Numbered from the stretch's first letter, positions 35,301 to 46,531 are shown. The stretch is 64,000 nt of DNA from Cryobacterium sp. PH31-AA6 (GCF_030063195.1 NZ_JASISS010000007.1:1-64000), one strand, 5' to 3'. Made by a program: numbers and translations. Notes: generated by a model from the letters alone, not told the origin.

Positions 35301-35764
35301 TGTTCGGGGACCTGTCGGTACTCGACACGGTCGACTACCTCAACGGCCTCCAGCAGGGCACGGAGCACGCCGTGGAGATCGAGCGGGGAGTGCGCCTGTA
35401 CGTGGGCCTCGAAGCCATCAGCGAGGCCGATGACAAGGGCATGCGCACGGTCATGACGACCCTCAACGGGCAGCTGCGCCCCGTCTTCGTCCGCGACCGC
35501 AGCATCACGGTCAGCACCAGGGCGGCGGAGAAAGCGGATGCGAATCTGCCGGGCCAGGTTGCGGCCCCGTTCTCCGGGGTGGTCACCCTGCAGGTCGAGG
35601 AAGGCGACACAATCGAGGCCGGGCAGAGCGTGGCCTCGATTGAGGCGATGAAGATGGAAGCGGCCATCACCTCTCCGATCAGCGGGGTCATCGACCGGGT
35701 CGCCATTCCCAAGACCCAGCAGGTCGATGCGGGCGATCTGCTCGTGGTGGTGCGACCGCGCTAG
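32360..35764 (+). CDS. pyc: Pyruvate carboxylase
   Basis: An 1134-residue single-chain anaplerotic enzyme (pyruvate to oxaloacetate). Biotin carboxylase comes first (MFTKILVANRGEIAIRAF, the ATP loop KAVAGGGGRGMRRV, and FIEMNPRIQVEHTVTE). The carboxyltransferase follows (DTTFRDAHQSLLATRVRT, and the metal site with HVHTHDTPGG). A C-terminal biotin carrier domain has K1098 in EAMKMEA. ATG 32360 has AAAGG upstream. Full length, no lesion. It supplies oxaloacetate and complements the GarA control point of the TCA cycle encoded nearby. Confidence 0.97.
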   Translation: MFTKILVANRGEIAIRAFRAAYELGAKTVAVFPFEDRNSLHRLKADEAYQIGEPGHPVRAYLTVSEIIRVAKESGADAIYPGYGFLSENPELALAARDAGITFIGPGEQVLEMAGNKVTAKEHAIAAGVPVLGSSAPSLDVDELIAAAEEIGFPLFAKAVAGGGGRGMRRVAKMSELCGSLEEAMREASSAFGDATMFLEQAVLRPRHIEVQILADTTGATVHLFERDCSVQRRHQKVIEIAPAPNLSDEIRERLYADAIAFAKSIGYVNAGTVEFLLDTVGERAGQHVFIEMNPRIQVEHTVTEEVTDVDLVVAQIRIAAGETLSELGLTQDKIQLRGAALQCRITTEDPTMGFRPDTGKITTYRSPGGAGVRLDGGTINPGAQISPHFDSMLAKLTCRGRDFTSAVTRSKRALAEFRIRGVSTNVSFLQAVLDDPDFAAGNLSTSFIDERPELLRGRPSKDRGTKILNWLADVTVNKPNGVPITLLNPTEKLPKLDLSVPAPAGSRQRLQLLGPAGFAADLRAQTALAVTDTTFRDAHQSLLATRVRTRDLVAVAPYVARMTPELLSIEAWGGATYDVALRFLGEDPWERLASLREALPNINVQMLLRGRNTVGYTPYPVEVAHAFVREAADTGVDIFRIFDALNDVSQMRPAIDAVLATGTSVAEVALCYTGDLLDPAESLYTLDYYLRLAEQIVESGAHILAIKDMAGLLRPAAAEKLVGALRDRFDLPVHVHTHDTPGGQLATLLAAARAGADAVDVASAPMAGTTSQPSASSLVAALEHTERDTGISLKAVCDLEPYWEDVRRVYHPFESGLRAPTGRVYTHEIPGGQLSNLRTQAVALGLADDFELIEDMYAAANDILGRVPKVTPSSKVVGDLALYLAAVRADPADFAENPGNYDVPDSVIGFMAGELGDLPGGWPEPFRSKVLAGRNVRVGVTELTAEEREALGKDSLTRRAMLNQLLFPAPTRQYEQIRELFGDLSVLDTVDYLNGLQQGTEHAVEIERGVRLYVGLEAISEADDKGMRTVMTTLNGQLRPVFVRDRSITVSTRAAEKADANLPGQVAAPFSGVVTLQVEEGDTIEAGQSVASIEAMKMEAAITSPISGVIDRVAIPKTQQVDAGDLLVVVRPR

Positions 35765-35800
35765 GATTGGGGCCGATCTATCGACGAAGGGACTGATCTT

Positions 35801-37225
35801 TTGTCAGATAAGCGCGCAGGCGGCGAGGTCTCCGGCCAGGAGCCCGACCTGGAACCCGGCAGCATCCCGGACGACGAATACCACAGCGAATTGCCGCCGC
35901 ACACGATTACGAATCTCGCGGCGGCACTTCCGGGGAGCCTCAGCGGAGGCAACCCGAACCTGACGAACCCGAACCTGACGAACCCGAACCTGACGAACCC
36001 GAACCTCCGAAACCCGAACCCACGACACCCGAACGGGCGCACGGATGCCTCCGTCTCCGACCGCCCGGCGGCGGCGGGGCGTCCGGCCGCGGCCGGCCTG
36101 GCCAGGAACCTTGACGCGCAGCCGACCACGCACACGATCGAGATCAGCACGTCGGGAATTCCCCGTGGGACCAGGTCGGCTCCCGCCACCGGAGCCGTGG
36201 CCGCGCAGCAGGGGAACGCGAACGACGCCGCGGCGCTGCACTCGCGCCGTGAACGCCTGCGCACGGAGAGCGGACCGGCGCCGGAATCGGCGTCCATGCT
36301 CACCTCGGATCGTCTGCTCGCCGTCAACCGCAAGACCAAGCCGCCGCCCCACGGCACCTGGAACAGCTTCGTCTACGCGGCGACGCTGCACCTGGTCAAC
36401 CTCGGCGATTCGGCGAAGGTACGCGCCCACCAGGCGATGGACGAGCGAATCCGTCGCGACTTCGAGGGCGGAACCCGGTTTGTGCCGATCCTCACCCGCA
36501 AGGGCGGAGTCGGCAAGACAACCGTCACGGCCTTGCTCGGGATGGCGCTGGCCGATGCCCGCGAGGACCGGATCATCGCAGTGGATGCCAACCCCGACCG
36601 GGGAACGCTCTCCGAACGGGTGAGCAAGCAGACCAGGTCGACGGTGCGCGATGTGGTCTCCAAGGCCGCGTCAATCGGCGGCTTCACCGACTTTTCCGCG
36701 CTGGTCTCCCGCGATGCCACTCGTCTGGACATCCTCGCCTCGGACACCGACCCGCTGCTTTCCGAGGCCTTCGACGAGAACGACTACAACGTCGTCGCCG
36801 ACCTCGCGGCGCGTTACTACTCGATCATGCTCACCGACTGCGGCACCGGGATCGTGCACTCGGTGATGCGGGCCACCCTGCAGCGCGCCGACTCGATCGT
36901 CATCGTCTCCGGCGGCAGCGTCGACGAGGCCAGGCTCGCCTCAGAGACCCTGACCTGGCTCGAGGCGAACGGCTACGGCGACCTCGTGCGCAACGCCATC
37001 GTCGCTCTCAATACGGCCACCCAGGGCACCAACCTGGTCAAGCTCGAGGAGATTGAGTCGCACTTCCGCTCCCGGGTGCGGGAGATCGTGCGGATCCCGT
37101 ACGACCCGCAGCTTGCCGCCGGGAGCGTCATCTCCTATCAGGACCTCAAACCGATCACCCAACTCGCGGCACGAACCCTCGCGGCGCTCGTGGTCGAGGG
37201 TCTCCCGGCCAACCGTGCCAGCTGA
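35801..37225 (+). CDS. MinD/ParA-like ATPase with long disordered N-terminus
   Basis: A 474-residue protein. Residues 1-180 are low-complexity, including five NPN-type pentapeptides at 51-75 and Ala/Arg/Gly-rich stretches. Residues about 225-474 form a MinD-like ATPase with KGGVGKT at 234-240, [14 protein letters not shown] and MLTDCGTGI. The subgroup resembles MinD-like ATPases found near ESX/type VII secretion genes in actinobacteria, but no secretion gene is present here. The start is TTG 35801 with AAGGGA about 10 bases upstream. Together with the ParA-like gene at 31476 it flanks pyc. Function unknown. Confidence 0.8.
   Translation: MSDKRAGGEVSGQEPDLEPGSIPDDEYHSELPPHTITNLAAALPGSLSGGNPNLTNPNLTNPNLTNPNLRNPNPRHPNGRTDASVSDRPAAAGRPAAAGLARNLDAQPTTHTIEISTSGIPRGTRSAPATGAVAAQQGNANDAAALHSRRERLRTESGPAPESASMLTSDRLLAVNRKTKPPPHGTWNSFVYAATLHLVNLGDSAKVRAHQAMDERIRRDFEGGTRFVPILTRKGGVGKTTVTALLGMALADAREDRIIAVDANPDRGTLSERVSKQTRSTVRDVVSKAASIGGFTDFSALVSRDATRLDILASDTDPLLSEAFDENDYNVVADLAARYYSIMLTDCGTGIVHSVMRATLQRADSIVIVSGGSVDEARLASETLTWLEANGYGDLVRNAIVALNTATQGTNLVKLEEIESHFRSRVREIVRIPYDPQLAAGSVISYQDLKPITQLAARTLAALVVEGLPANRAS
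35951..36025. repeat. 15-bp tandem repeat x5 encoding NPNLT
   Basis: Three exact copies of AACCCGAACCTGACG (35951-35995) and two diverged copies encode [15 protein letters not shown] inside the disordered N-terminus of the MinD-like gene. All are in frame. Confidence 0.9.
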
Positions 37226-37302
37226 CCGAACGAACTGACCGCGCGCAAACCGGCGCTTTTCACCCACCGCAATCACCGCACCAACCGTTTGGAGTCATCC
37301 CT

Positions 37303-37794
37303 GTGCCCGAGCGCCAGATCCGTCTATTCGGAGATCCCGTACTCAAGACCGTTTCCGACCCGATCGGGATCATCGATTCCCGGGTCAGGGGCCTCGTGGA
37401 CGACCTGGTCGACAGCGTCCGGTTGCCGGGGCGGGCCGGCGTCGCCGCGTCCCAGATCGGCGTCAACCTGCGCGCCTTCAGCTACAACGTCGATGGCGTG
37501 ATCGGCTACATCCTCAACCCGGTCCTCACCGAGGTGACCGGTGAGCCCGAGCTGGTGGAGGAGGGCTGCCTGTCGGTACCCGGCCTCTGGTACCCGACCA
37601 AACGGTTCCCGTTCGCCAGGGTCACCGGAATCGACCTCGAGGGAAACCCGGTCGAACTTTCCGGGACCGGCATCATGGCGCAGGCGCTCCAGCACGAGAC
37701 CGATCACCTCGACGGGCTCGTCTACCTCGACCGCCTGGACAAGGAGAACCGGCGGGCCGCCATGAAGGAGATCCGCGAGTCCACCTGGTTCTGA
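37303..37794 (+). CDS. def: Peptide deformylase
   Basis: A 163-residue metalloenzyme removing N-formyl groups from new proteins. Motif I is AGVAASQIG (45-53, where many have GLAAxQ). Motif II is EEGCLSVP with metal ligand C89. Motif III is QHETDHLDG with H131, E132 and H135. GTG 37303 has GGAG about 10 bases upstream. All catalytic residues are present. It is convergent with the acyl-CoA synthetase gene (13-base gap). Confidence 0.94.
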   Translation: MPERQIRLFGDPVLKTVSDPIGIIDSRVRGLVDDLVDSVRLPGRAGVAASQIGVNLRAFSYNVDGVIGYILNPVLTEVTGEPELVEEGCLSVPGLWYPTKRFPFARVTGIDLEGNPVELSGTGIMAQALQHETDHLDGLVYLDRLDKENRRAAMKEIRESTWF

Positions 37795-37807
37795 GCCCGC
37801 CTGCGGT

Positions 37808-39640
37808 TTAGCCGGGCAGCGGGTTGCTCTCGGTGATCGGAGCCCCCGCGTACATGCCCTCGATGGCGTGGGTGAAGTCCTTGAGAATCAGTTCCCGCTT
37901 GATGCTGAGTTTCGGGGTGAGATACCCGTTCTCCTCGGTGAGTTCGGTGGTGAGCACGATGAACTTGCGGATCGACTCGGCGCGGGAGACGTGGTCGTTG
38001 GCGTGGTCGACGGCGCGCTGCACCTCGGCGATCACCGTCGGATTCACGGCCGCCTGGGCCAGCGACATGCCGGCGTCCTCGCCGTTGTTGTTCAGCCAGA
38101 CCGCGAGCATGTCGGGGTCGAGCGTGATCAGGGCGGCGATGAACGGCTTGCGGTCGCCGACGACGACGACCTGCCCGACCAACGGATTGGAGCGGATCGG
38201 GTCTTCCAGCGCGGCCGGGGCGACGTTCTTGCCGCCGGCCGTGACGATGATCTCCTTCTTGCGCCCGGTGATGGTGACGAAACCCTCTGCGTCGAAGTCA
38301 CCGATGTCACCGGTGCGGAGCCATCCGTCATCGAAGGCGGCGTTCGTCGCCTCCGGATTCTTCCAGTACTCCTTGAAGACGTTGACGCCCTTCACCTCGA
38401 TCTCGCCGTCGTCCATGATCCGCACGGAGACGCCGGGCAGGGGCGGGCCGACGGTACCGATCTTGAACTTGGTCGCGAGGCCGACACTCGTCGGTGCCGT
38501 GGTCTCGGTGAGGCCGTAGCCCTCGAGGATCTTGATTCCCAGGCTGTGGTAGAAGTGGCCGAGGTGTGCCCCGAGCGGTGCGGATCCGGAGACGGCGTAC
38601 TTGACGTTGCCGCCCATCGCGGCACGCAGCTTGCTGTAGACGAGGCGGTCGAAGATGGCGAACTTGATCTTCATCATCAGGGGGACCGGTTTTCCCTGGT
38701 CGACGGCCATCGAGTGGTCAACGGCGATCTGCGCCGCAGCCTCGAAGATCTTGCCGCGGCCGGCGGCCTCTGCCTTCTGTTCGGCCGAGTTGTAGACCTT
38801 CTCGAAGACACGGGGGACGGCGAGCAGGAACGTCGGTTTGAACGAGCCGAGCGCGGGCAGCAGCTGGCGGGTGTCCGGCTGGTGGCCGACGCGGACGCCG
38901 GCGTGCACGCAGAGCACGGAGATGAAGCGGGCGAAGATGTGTGCGGTCGTGATGAACAGCAGCGTCGAGGCTCCGTGCTCATCCTCGAGCACCTCTTTGA
39001 GGGCGACGGCGGCGTTGCGGGTCGTCTCAACGAAGTTGGAGTGTGTGAGCACGCAACCCTTCGGACGACCGGTTGAACCGGACGTGTAGATGAGGGTGGC
39101 CATGTCGTCGCCCACGGCGAGGTTTCGGCGGCGTTCGATCTCGGCATCCGTCACGTCGGAGCCGGCGGCGACGAGCTTGTCGAGGTCACCCAGACCGATC
39201 TGCCAGACGGTGCTGATGCCCGGCAGGTCAGGGTGCACCTCGTCGAACCGCGAGAAGTGGTCGGCGGTTTCCAGGATCACGGCGCTGGCGCCGGAGTCGC
39301 CGAGGATCCATTGGATCTGGGTGGGCGAACTGGTCTCGTAGACCGGAACGAGGATGGCGCCGGCGTACCACACGGCGAAGTCGATGAGCGTCCACTCGTA
39401 CCGGGTCTTGCACATCAGGCCGACCTTGTCACCGGGCTCGATGCCGGCAGCGACGAATCCCTTCGCCAGCGCCACCACCTGTCGATGGAACTCCGCGGTC
39501 GTGACCGGGGCCCATTGGCCGTTGACGGGAAGGGAGAAAAGAACGGACTCCGGCGTGGCCGCAACGCGAGCGGCCAAGAGGTCTGTGACATTGGCTGCAG
39601 GGTCTACGGGGACGATCGCGGGCTGGTCAAACTGTTTCAC
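37808..39640 (-). CDS. fadD15: Long-chain acyl-CoA synthetase, FadD15-like
   Basis: A 610-residue AMP-forming ligase. The ATP loop is YTSGSTGRPKG, with GYGLTETTAPTS and the hinge/lysine region GRKKEIIVTAGGKNVAP. It activates long-chain fatty acids to CoA thioesters at the membrane. GTG 39640 has AAGGAG 6 bases upstream; the open frame beyond has no coding character. The neighbourhood (acyltransferase, DAHP synthase, kinase) follows M. tuberculosis Rv2187-Rv2176, where fadD15 sits at the same end. Confidence 0.92.
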   Translation of the reverse strand: MKQFDQPAIVPVDPAANVTDLLAARVAATPESVLFSLPVNGQWAPVTTAEFHRQVVALAKGFVAAGIEPGDKVGLMCKTRYEWTLIDFAVWYAGAILVPVYETSSPTQIQWILGDSGASAVILETADHFSRFDEVHPDLPGISTVWQIGLGDLDKLVAAGSDVTDAEIERRRNLAVGDDMATLIYTSGSTGRPKGCVLTHSNFVETTRNAAVALKEVLEDEHGASTLLFITTAHIFARFISVLCVHAGVRVGHQPDTRQLLPALGSFKPTFLLAVPRVFEKVYNSAEQKAEAAGRGKIFEAAAQIAVDHSMAVDQGKPVPLMMKIKFAIFDRLVYSKLRAAMGGNVKYAVSGSAPLGAHLGHFYHSLGIKILEGYGLTETTAPTSVGLATKFKIGTVGPPLPGVSVRIMDDGEIEVKGVNVFKEYWKNPEATNAAFDDGWLRTGDIGDFDAEGFVTITGRKKEIIVTAGGKNVAPAALEDPIRSNPLVGQVVVVGDRKPFIAALITLDPDMLAVWLNNNGEDAGMSLAQAAVNPTVIAEVQRAVDHANDHVSRAESIRKFIVLTTELTEENGYLTPKLSIKRELILKDFTHAIEGMYAGAPITESNPLPG

Positions 39641-39816
39641 GGTATCTCCTTTGGCACCGACGGGCTGTGCGCCCACTCTATCCGCGTGAAACGGCGGTCG
39701 CGGACGTTTCGCCTGACGGCGTACTGATTCACTACACTCTAAAGGGCACGCCCGACCGTCTCTGACTGGCCGGCGGCGCCATTTCCGCCCGGCCAAACCG
39801 ACGAAAGAAGTCCGCT

Positions 39817-40764
39817 GTGCACGCGATTGGGATCGATATCGGTGGCACCAAGATCGCCGCAGCTCTGGTCGACGAATTCGGAACGATCATCCGCTCCGAT
39901 CGCCGCCCGACCACCGCGAGCGACCCGCGCGGCATCGAGGATGCCGTCGTGGAAATGATCACCGGTCTCGCCGAGGGCGAGGAGGTCATCGCGGCGGGGA
40001 TCGCCGCGGCGGGGTTCATCGACGCAGCCCAGTCGGTCGTCTACTACGGTCCGAACGTCAACTGGCGCCACGAGCCGCTCCGGGACACGCTCGAGGCCCG
40101 GCTCGACATGCCGATCCTGATCGAGAACGACGCGAACGCGGCCGGCTGGGCCGAGTTCTCCTTCGGTGCCGGGCAGCTCTACAGCGATATGGTCATGCTC
40201 ACCATCGGCACCGGCGTCGGCGGCGCGATCATCTCCGAGAACCGGCTCTTCCGCGGCGGCTTCGGCTGCGCAGCGGAGCTGGGTCACCTGCGGGTCGTCC
40301 CGGACGGGCGGGCCTGCGGTTGTGGTGCGAAGGGGTGCATCGAGCAGTACGGTTCGGGCCGTGCCCTGCTCCGGATCGCGAACGAACTCGCCGACGCCGG
40401 CGGAATCGGCCAGGGCCTCGCCACGGCGCGAAAGGGAAAGGGCAAGCTCACCGGCAAGGATGTCGGCCGCCTGATCGAGGAGGGCGACAGTGGGGCGCTG
40501 GCCGCGCTCCGCGAGCTGGGCGGCTCGCTCGGCCAGGCCTGCGCCAGCCTCGCGGCCGTTCTTGACCCCCAGATCTTCGTCTTCGGCGGGGGAGTCGCCG
40601 ACGCCGGCGAGTTGCTGCTGGAGCCGATCCGCGCCGCATATCTGGAGCACCTCCCGGCACGGGGCTTCCACCCGGAGGCCGAGTTCGCCATCGCCCAGCT
40701 CGTGAACGACGCCGGTGTGGTCGGCGCGGCCGACCTCGCACGGAAGCACGTTTTTACGAAGTAG
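39817..40764 (+). CDS. glk: ROK-family glucokinase
   Basis: A 315-residue ATP-dependent sugar kinase. The phosphate loop is DIGGTKIAAA, catalytic D105 is in ENDANAA, and the ROK zinc motif is CGCGAKGCIEQYGS (167-180) with H157. GTG 39817 has a weak purine-rich ribosome site. The 176-base gap to the divergent fadD15 start contains a GGCCGG...CCGGCC stem (39768-39794) in the leader but no promoter I can assign. It overlaps nothing and is followed after 27 bases by plsC. Confidence 0.93.
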   Translation: MHAIGIDIGGTKIAAALVDEFGTIIRSDRRPTTASDPRGIEDAVVEMITGLAEGEEVIAAGIAAAGFIDAAQSVVYYGPNVNWRHEPLRDTLEARLDMPILIENDANAAGWAEFSFGAGQLYSDMVMLTIGTGVGGAIISENRLFRGGFGCAAELGHLRVVPDGRACGCGAKGCIEQYGSGRALLRIANELADAGGIGQGLATARKGKGKLTGKDVGRLIEEGDSGALAALRELGGSLGQACASLAAVLDPQIFVFGGGVADAGELLLEPIRAAYLEHLPARGFHPEAEFAIAQLVNDAGVVGAADLARKHVFTK

Positions 40765-40791
40765 GCTCAGGACACCAACGGAGGGAGCCCA

Positions 40792-41481
40792 ATGTTTTAT
40801 TGGTTCATGAAAAACATTGTCATCGGTCCGCTGGTGCTCGGGATCTTCCGACCCTGGGTGACCGGGCTGGAGAATATCCCCAGAGAGGGCGGCGTGATCC
40901 TCGCCAGCAACCACCTCTCCTTCATCGACTCCGTATTCCTGCCCCTGGTCGTACCGCGGCGCGTCGTGTTCCTGGCCAAGAGCGAATATTTCACCGGGAA
41001 GGGCCTCAAGGGCTGGGCCACCCGTCAGTTCTTCAAGGCCACCGGCCAGCTTCCGATCGACCGCTCGGGCGGCAAGGCCTCCGAGGACTCCCTCAACACC
41101 GGACTGCGCGTGCTCGCCGGCGGTGGCGTGCTCGGCATCTACCCCGAGGGAACCCGCAGCCCGGACGCGCGGATGTACCGGGGCCGCACCGGCGTCGCCC
41201 GGATGGTGCTCGAGGCGGGCGTCCCGGTGATCCCGGTCGCCATGATCGACACCGAGAAGGCCATGCCGACCGGAACCCGCATCCCGAAAATCCGCCGAAT
41301 CGGCGTCATCATCGGCACACCGCTCGACTTCAGCCGGTTCGACGGCATGGAGGGAGACCGGTTCGTGCTGCGGTCGATCACCGACGAGCTGATGTACGAG
41401 CTGCAGCAGCTGAGCACGCAGGAGTACGTGGACGTCTACGCCACCAGCGTGAAAGAAAAGCGGGCGAACCTTTCGCGATAA
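40792..41481 (+). CDS. plsC: 1-acyl-glycerol-3-phosphate acyltransferase (PlsC family)
   Basis: A 229-residue membrane-bound acyltransferase for phosphatidic-acid synthesis. The catalytic motif is NHLSFID (H41, D46) and the substrate-binding motif YPEGTR (117-122). ATG 40792 has CGGAGGGAG upstream. Positionally it equals Rv2182c. It could instead modify a glycolipid; close family members differ in acceptor. Confidence 0.9.
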   Translation: MFYWFMKNIVIGPLVLGIFRPWVTGLENIPREGGVILASNHLSFIDSVFLPLVVPRRVVFLAKSEYFTGKGLKGWATRQFFKATGQLPIDRSGGKASEDSLNTGLRVLAGGGVLGIYPEGTRSPDARMYRGRTGVARMVLEAGVPVIPVAMIDTEKAMPTGTRIPKIRRIGVIIGTPLDFSRFDGMEGDRFVLRSITDELMYELQQLSTQEYVDVYATSVKEKRANLSR

Positions 41482-41588
41482 GATCGCGTGATCGGTTTCA
41501 CCCCGATTCCGAGGCCGGATCCGGCCACCCATCATCCCCGGCACCGGGTCTTCCCGTGTGCCGCGTAAGAGAAAACAGGACTAGCCCA

Positions 41589-42959
41589 GTGGTAGACCCT
41601 ACCGAACCAGTCGTTGTCGCAGATCGATCTGTGATCGCTGGCCTGGACTATTGGCGCACGCTTCCGATCAAGCAGCAGCCGACCTGGCCGGATGCCGAGG
41701 CCGTCGCCGCGGCATCCGCCGAACTGTCCTCGCAGCCGCCGCTCGTCTTCGCCGGTGAGGTCGACATCCTCCGCGACCGGCTGGCCCAGGCCGCCAACGG
41801 CGGGGCCTTCCTGCTGCAGGGCGGTGACTGTGCCGAGACGTTCAGTGGGGCGACCGCAGAGCAGATCCGTAACCGGGTCAAGACCGTGCTGCAGATGGCC
41901 GTCGTGCTCACCTACGGAGCGTCGATGCCCGTGATCAAGATGGGCCGGATGGCCGGTCAGTTCGCCAAGCCTCGCTCCAGCGACTTCGAGACCCGGGGCG
42001 ACGTCACGCTGCCGGCCTACCGTGGCGACATCGTCAACGGCTACGATTTCACCCCTGAATCGCGCGAAGCGGACCCGGCCCGACTGGTCAAGGGTTACCA
42101 CACCGCGGCATCCACCCTCAATCTCATCCGTGCGTTCACCCAGGGTGGTTTTGCCGACCTCCGCCAGGTGCACAGCTGGAACCAGGGCTTTGCCGCGAAC
42201 CCGGCGAACCAGCGCTACGAGAAGGTGGCGAAGGAGATCGACCGCGCGATCAAGTTCATGATCGCCTGCGGGGCCGACTTCGAGGCCATGCGGCGCACCG
42301 AGTTCTACACCAGCCATGAGGGCCTGCTGATGGACTACGAACGACCGATGACGCGGATCGACTCCCGCACCGGAACGCCGTACAACACCTCGGCCCACTT
42401 CATCTGGATCGGCGAACGCACCCGCGAGCTGGACGGTGCGCACGTGGACTTCCTGTCCCGGGTGCGCAACCCGATCGGCGTCAAGCTCGGCCCGAGCACC
42501 TCGGCCGACGACATGCTGCGCCTGGTCGACAAGCTCGACCCGAACCGCGAACCCGGTCGTCTGACCTTCATCACCCGGATGGGTGCCGGCAAGGTGCGGG
42601 ATGCCCTCCCGCCCCTGCTCGAGGCGGTCAAGGCCAGCGACGCGAAGCCGCTGTGGGTCACCGACCCGATGCACGGCAACGGCGTCACCACCCCGACGGG
42701 CTACAAGACCCGCCGGTTCGACGACGTGGTCGACGAGGTGCGCGGCTTCTTCGAGGCGCACCGCAGCGTCGGCACCCACCCGGGCGGCGTGCACGTCGAG
42801 CTCACCGGCGACGACGTCACCGAGTGCCTCGGCGGCTCGGAGCACATCGATGAGGCGGCCCTGGCCACCCGTTACGAGTCGCTCTGCGACCCGCGCCTGA
42901 ACCACATGCAGTCGCTCGAGCTCGCGTTCCTGGTCGCGGAGGAACTCGCCGCGCGTTAG
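41589..42959 (+). CDS. aroG: Class II DAHP synthase
   Basis: A 456-residue first enzyme of the shikimate pathway (PEP + erythrose-4-phosphate). Class II signatures are LQGGDCAETF, KMGRMAGQFAKPRS, SHEGLLMDYE and DPMHGNG. GTG 41589 is the first in-frame start after plsC and gives a class II length. In mycobacteria this enzyme is regulated by aromatic amino acids through chorismate mutase binding. It is followed by a strong 19-bp-stem terminator. Confidence 0.95.
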   Translation: MVDPTEPVVVADRSVIAGLDYWRTLPIKQQPTWPDAEAVAAASAELSSQPPLVFAGEVDILRDRLAQAANGGAFLLQGGDCAETFSGATAEQIRNRVKTVLQMAVVLTYGASMPVIKMGRMAGQFAKPRSSDFETRGDVTLPAYRGDIVNGYDFTPESREADPARLVKGYHTAASTLNLIRAFTQGGFADLRQVHSWNQGFAANPANQRYEKVAKEIDRAIKFMIACGADFEAMRRTEFYTSHEGLLMDYERPMTRIDSRTGTPYNTSAHFIWIGERTRELDGAHVDFLSRVRNPIGVKLGPSTSADDMLRLVDKLDPNREPGRLTFITRMGAGKVRDALPPLLEAVKASDAKPLWVTDPMHGNGVTTPTGYKTRRFDDVVDEVRGFFEAHRSVGTHPGGVHVELTGDDVTECLGGSEHIDEAALATRYESLCDPRLNHMQSLELAFLVAEELAAR

Positions 42960-42972
42960 CCGGTCTGATCAG

Positions 42973-43015
42973 GGATGGCCCGTTGCACCAGTTGGTCTGG
43001 TGTAACGGGCCATCC
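42973..43015. terminator. Bidirectional terminator, 19-bp stem
   Basis: The arms 42973-42991 (GGATGGCCCGTTGCACCAG) and 42997-43015 pair over 19 bases with a single G-U wobble around a 5-base TTGGT loop. It sits 13 bases after aroG and 22 before the end of the convergent kinase gene, so it can terminate both. There is no U run. Confidence 0.9.
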
Positions 43016-43037
43016 GGCGTTAACCGCCGTGCCGTCC

Positions 43038-44978
<1,941 letters not shown>

Positions 44979-45045
44979 CAGTCGAGTCTAGGGAAGGATG
45001 GGAGGTTCACCGTGACAGGACACCCGGAAGTCGGGGGATTCCCGG

Positions 45046-46368
45046 TCAGTCGAGCTCGGGGAGCCACGCCGCCGCAGAGGTCTCCCACTTGGCGTAGTGG
45101 TCGGGGAACGCCGAGATCTGCACGGCCTGGGCGGCCTGCGTCACGGTCATCTGCTCCCAGCCGGGAATGTCCAGCAGGCCGCGGGTGATTCCGGGGTTCG
45201 GGTTGCCGGGGCCGCCGAAGAACGCGCGGCTGGCGCGCAGGGGGTCGAGTACCTGCTCGGCCGAACCCCAGCCGGAGCTCGGCCGCTGCTGGAACAGACC
45301 GAGGGAATCCCGGTCCCCGTAGTGCACGTTGCGCAGCCCGGATTCCTGGGCGGCCGCGGCCAGGGCGATGACGAGCCCGGCATCGCCGACGCCGGCGGCG
45401 CGCCCCACGGAGACGATGATGCGCGCGTTCCGGCGCATCTCGTCGGTCAACGGGGTGACCGAGCCGGCGCTGACCACCGGCTCGATGAAGACCGCCGCGT
45501 CGAGGGGCGACGCGTCGATGGGTGCCGCCGACACCGACGAGACCTGGGAGATCGCGAGCGACGGAACGGCCAGGACCTGGCCGGGGTAGATGATGCTCGA
45601 CCAGCCGAGCCCGTTGGCATCCAGCACGGACTGCACGGAGACCCCGGCGGCCGCCGCGATGGCCCCGATGGTGTCACCGGTGACGATGGTGTGGGTGCCT
45701 GCTGAGGCGGCGGCAGGCTGTGGGGCCGCCGCCGCGGGCGTGGCGGCCGGAGCGGCGGCGCCGGGAAGCACGATGGCCTGGCCGGGGAAGATGATGCTGT
45801 CGTGGGCGAGACCGTTTGCGCTCAGGATGGCTCCGACGCTCAGCCCGTGGGCTGAGGCGATGCCGCTGATGGTGTCGCCGGTGACGATCGTGTAACGGGT
45901 GATTTCCGCCGCGACCGGGGTCGGTGCGGCCACGGCAGGCGCGGTCCCGCCGGAGAGCGTGAGAGTCTGGCCGGGAAAGATCACGGCGGACCAGCCGAGC
46001 CCGTTCAGGGCGAGCACGGATGCCGTGGACAGGCCGAACCGGCCGGCCACCGCGCTGACGGTGTCGCCATCGACGACCGTGTACTGGGTCGGCGTTGCCT
46101 CGGCGCTCGCTCGCGCGACCTGGCCGCGGGCGGCGGTGGCGGGCGCCACGCCGGGCAGCGTACTTCGGCTCTTCAGGGGCTTCTTCGTGATGGTCGCGGC
46201 GTCCGCGGGAGAGGCCAGGTTCAGGGCGATGGCGATCGTGCTGATGAGAACGAGGGGAATCGTGGCCAGTCGGCCGAACGACCGGCGTTCCCCGGCCGGG
46301 TCACGGCTGTGCCGACCACCGTCTGCCGGTGGCTGGGTCTTGGTTCCGATTCTGGCTTTTGCCGGCAT
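45046..46368 (-). CDS. Secreted LysM protein with lysozyme-like C-terminus
   Basis: A 440-residue exported protein. After a basic start, a signal helix (ATIPLVLISTIAIALNLASPADA) is followed by three LysM peptidoglycan-binding domains (each with YT(V/I)xxGDT). Ala/Pro linkers separate them. The C-terminal domain (about 320-440: LVIALAAAAQESGLRNVHYG, SLGLFQQRPSSGWG) resembles a transglycosylase-type fold, including an ESG motif that may hold the catalytic Glu. It probably cleaves or remodels cell wall near the division machinery. GGGAG lies 5 bases before ATG 46368. Confidence 0.85.
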   Translation of the reverse strand: MPAKARIGTKTQPPADGGRHSRDPAGERRSFGRLATIPLVLISTIAIALNLASPADAATITKKPLKSRSTLPGVAPATAARGQVARASAEATPTQYTVVDGDTVSAVAGRFGLSTASVLALNGLGWSAVIFPGQTLTLSGGTAPAVAAPTPVAAEITRYTIVTGDTISGIASAHGLSVGAILSANGLAHDSIIFPGQAIVLPGAAAPAATPAAAAPQPAAASAGTHTIVTGDTIGAIAAAAGVSVQSVLDANGLGWSSIIYPGQVLAVPSLAISQVSSVSAAPIDASPLDAAVFIEPVVSAGSVTPLTDEMRRNARIIVSVGRAAGVGDAGLVIALAAAAQESGLRNVHYGDRDSLGLFQQRPSSGWGSAEQVLDPLRASRAFFGGPGNPNPGITRGLLDIPGWEQMTVTQAAQAVQISAFPDHYAKWETSAAAWLPELD

Positions 46369-46531
46369 GGCGCTCCCCGTGCAGATTGCTTACGACTTCA
46401 GGCATCCAGCGGCTCACGCTGACACGCACAATGAACAAAGTCAACCAGTCGGTTCACTCTTACCGGTGCCAACACGCGGGAAACACGGGAAGGGGTTTGT
46501 CGAGGGCCGGGAATCATGGAATGCTGGAGAG

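Noticed and set aside
32759-35368. 869-codon open frame on the minus strand opposite pyc
   Set aside because: It is the mirror of the high-GC third positions of pyc, with no recognisable domain and His/Arg/Gly-rich composition.
35951-36025. NPNLT units as a pentapeptide-repeat (quinolone-resistance-like) domain
   Set aside because: Only five units, Pro at every second position and a disordered context; a beta-helix needs many more regular A(D/N)LXX units.
39713-39743. Promoter CTGACG/TACACT for glucokinase
   Set aside because: The spacing is 14 bp and the -35 is poor; not supportable by eye.
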